In this document: piece by piece, positions 63,273 through 64,000 of the stretch
Layout of the letters: every line of letters starts with the position of its first letter
How positions within the stretch are numbered: the first letter of the stretch is position 1
Assembly (NCBI RefSeq): GCF_000246895.1
Contig: NZ_BAEV01000001.1
Location: 1 to 64,000, forward strand
Length of the DNA stretch: 64,000 nt
Direction of reading: 5' to 3'
From: Clostridium arbusti SL206
Lineage (GTDB): Bacteria; Bacillota; Clostridia; Clostridiales; Clostridiaceae
The notes under the pieces: generated by a model
Told to the model about the DNA's origin: nothing
The model's database searches: none
What the model saw: only the letters and a program-made list of their open reading frames with translations
Made by a program: the position numbers and the translations under genes

Positions 63273-63482
63273 GTCTCCCACGCACTCTGTGAAAGCGATT
63301 CACACAAAATCAAAAAAAGATTTTGGTTCTCTGCTTGCACTCTGCGAAAGTGATTCGCACCAAATTAAAATTTGGGCTCTCTACTTTTCTTAAAGTGGGA
63401 GTCCAACGCCAAGTAAGCCATGCATTCGCAGTTCTAAAATTCAGATGGGGTAAAAGAATCCCCACCTGAATTAAGAACTTGC
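63262..63482 (+). ncRNA. Highly structured non-coding element, probable RNA
   Basis: An outer stem ACTTGGTGT / ACGCCAAGT and CTCCCAC / GTGGGAG (63262-63281 with 63394-63411) encloses two tandem ~50-base units. Each unit starts GCACTCTG and holds two hairpins: TGTGAA / TTCACA with CAAAATC / GATTTTG, and TGCGAA / TTCGCA with CCAAATT / AATTTGG. The stems differ between units by paired changes, which supports RNA folding. A final hairpin, AGTTCT...CAGATGGGG / CCCCACCTG...AGAACT, lies at 63430-63479. Strand is set by the neighbouring gene, and the fold works on either strand. I cannot name the family with confidence. Confidence 0.65.
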
Positions 63483-63670
63483 TTCAATTAAATTTATTCA
63501 TATACAAAACATTCGTCAACCTTTTTTGTATATCATATTTACAATAACTCGATATTGGTTTATCTTTTAAAATAGATATAGAAAAAACCTATAAAATATA
63601 ATAAATTGTATTTTCAATAATTGTTTGACCTGTAATCCAGTTAGATTCATCACTTACTAATAATACTATA

Positions 63671-64000
63671 TTATTTATGGTACGGTTCACCCTTCATAAT
63701 CCTAAACCCTCTATAAATCTGCTCAAGTAATATAACCCTCATAAGCTGATGTGGAAATGTCATCTTAGAAAAGCAAAGCTTATAGTTAGCCCTATCTAAA
63801 ACTACTTTGGATAATCCAAGGGAACCTCCAATAACAAATCCTATATTACTTTCCCCGTTTACACCAAGATTTCCAACAAAATCTGATAGCTCTTCTGAAG
63901 ATAACATTTTTCCCTTTAAGTCCAAAGCTACTACGTACATATTATCTTTAATATACTTTAGTATAGATTCTGCTTCTTTATTCTTTATAATTAACTCTTC
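63671..64000 (-). CDS. rlmH: 23S rRNA pseudouridine-1915 N3-methyltransferase RlmH (partial)
   Basis: SPOUT-fold methyltransferase that modifies the 70S ribosome at helix 69. The visible 109 C-terminal residues (of ~159) show ALDLKGKMLSSEELSDF, the SAM-loop FVIGGSLGLSKVV and the C-terminal FPHQLMRVILLEQIYRGFRI followed by GEPYHK, the RlmH end. The N terminus runs off the window. In clostridia rlmH usually lies near the replication origin, which hints at this window's map position. Confidence 0.95.
   Translation of the reverse strand, partial: EELIIKNKEAESILKYIKDNMYVVALDLKGKMLSSEELSDFVGNLGVNGESNIGFVIGGSLGLSKVVLDRANYKLCFSKMTFPHQLMRVILLEQIYRGFRIMKGEPYHK

Noticed and set aside
63282..63386. Tandem ~50-base repeats considered as a CRISPR remnant
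   Set aside because: Only two units, no spacers, no cas genes, and the units differ by compensatory stem changes; a structured RNA explains them better.
1..64000. tRNA, rRNA, prophage or intact insertion sequence
   Set aside because: None was recognised on reading both strands; all sizeable genes are ordinary chromosomal genes.

Overview
The window is a low-GC Gram-positive chromosome segment that I read as a cluster I Clostridium close to C. pasteurianum. The evidence is the AT-rich composition, strong GGAGG-type ribosome binding sites, the cotJABC spore-coat operon, SigI, type III glutamine synthetase, and two signature loci. These are a 54-aa rubredoxin nearly identical to the C. pasteurianum protein beside a thioredoxin-reductase-like / glutaredoxin-like / peroxiredoxin set, and a 68-aa Mop molybdopterin-binding protein. 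There are no tRNA or rRNA genes, no CRISPR array, no phage and no intact insertion sequence. The right end stops inside rlmH.

Layout. 0-10.5 kb is nitrogen and amino-acid metabolism: glutamine synthetase III, an HD-GYP phosphodiesterase, proC divergent from proBA, asnS and asnB. 10.5-14.3 kb is redox defence (rubredoxin, peroxiredoxin, glutaredoxin-like, flavoprotein reductase) followed by cotJABC. 14.5-20.6 kb holds a MarR-linked pair of ABC exporters and a Suv3-like helicase. 20.9-24.5 kb is a glycine betaine/choline (OpuC-type) transporter and a GntR-RCK_C regulator resembling the c-di-AMP-responsive BusR. 24.5-33.5 kb is a nine-gene shikimate/Phe/Tyr operon (aroF-tyrA-aroB-aroA-aroC-pheA-aroE-aroK-aroQ). 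It is preceded by a consensus promoter, a short reading frame extremely rich in Phe/Tyr/Trp codons, and an intrinsic terminator, which together look like a ribosome-mediated attenuator.

33.7-42.4 kb carries glycerol dehydrogenase, the sufCBDSU Fe-S operon, a 2-hydroxyacid dehydrogenase and an orphan SigI with a likely self-promoter. 42.9-46.3 kb has a stand-alone IF3 with a probable ATC start, a micro-ORF coupled to an unknown protein, a DUF441 membrane protein, an Lrp regulator and mop with phased upstream repeats. 46.5-52 kb has an MFS exporter, a two-component system and a divergent DrrAB-like ABC exporter. 52.2-55 kb encodes a nitrogenase component-1-like pair that keeps the P-cluster-type cysteines and the cofactor cysteine but lacks the cofactor histidine, with no reductase (NifH) gene nearby. 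55.4-64 kb is mixed: thiamine-binding protein, a transglutaminase-like unknown, GDPD, thiol peroxidase, ABM monooxygenase, a hydroxyacid dehydrogenase, a duplicated HNH-like protein, an MFS exporter, a short UvrC-like nuclease, a highly structured non-coding element and partial rlmH.

A dispersed palindromic repeat with GGCATATGAAAATAAATA-type ends occurs four times (54, 157, 81 and 158 bp). Three copies are flanked by a 3-bp TTA/TAA duplication. It looks like a non-autonomous MITE-like element: one copy sits against the ribosome binding site of the nitrogenase-like operon and another supplies the end of aroK. All functional assignments come from reading motifs by eye, with no database search.
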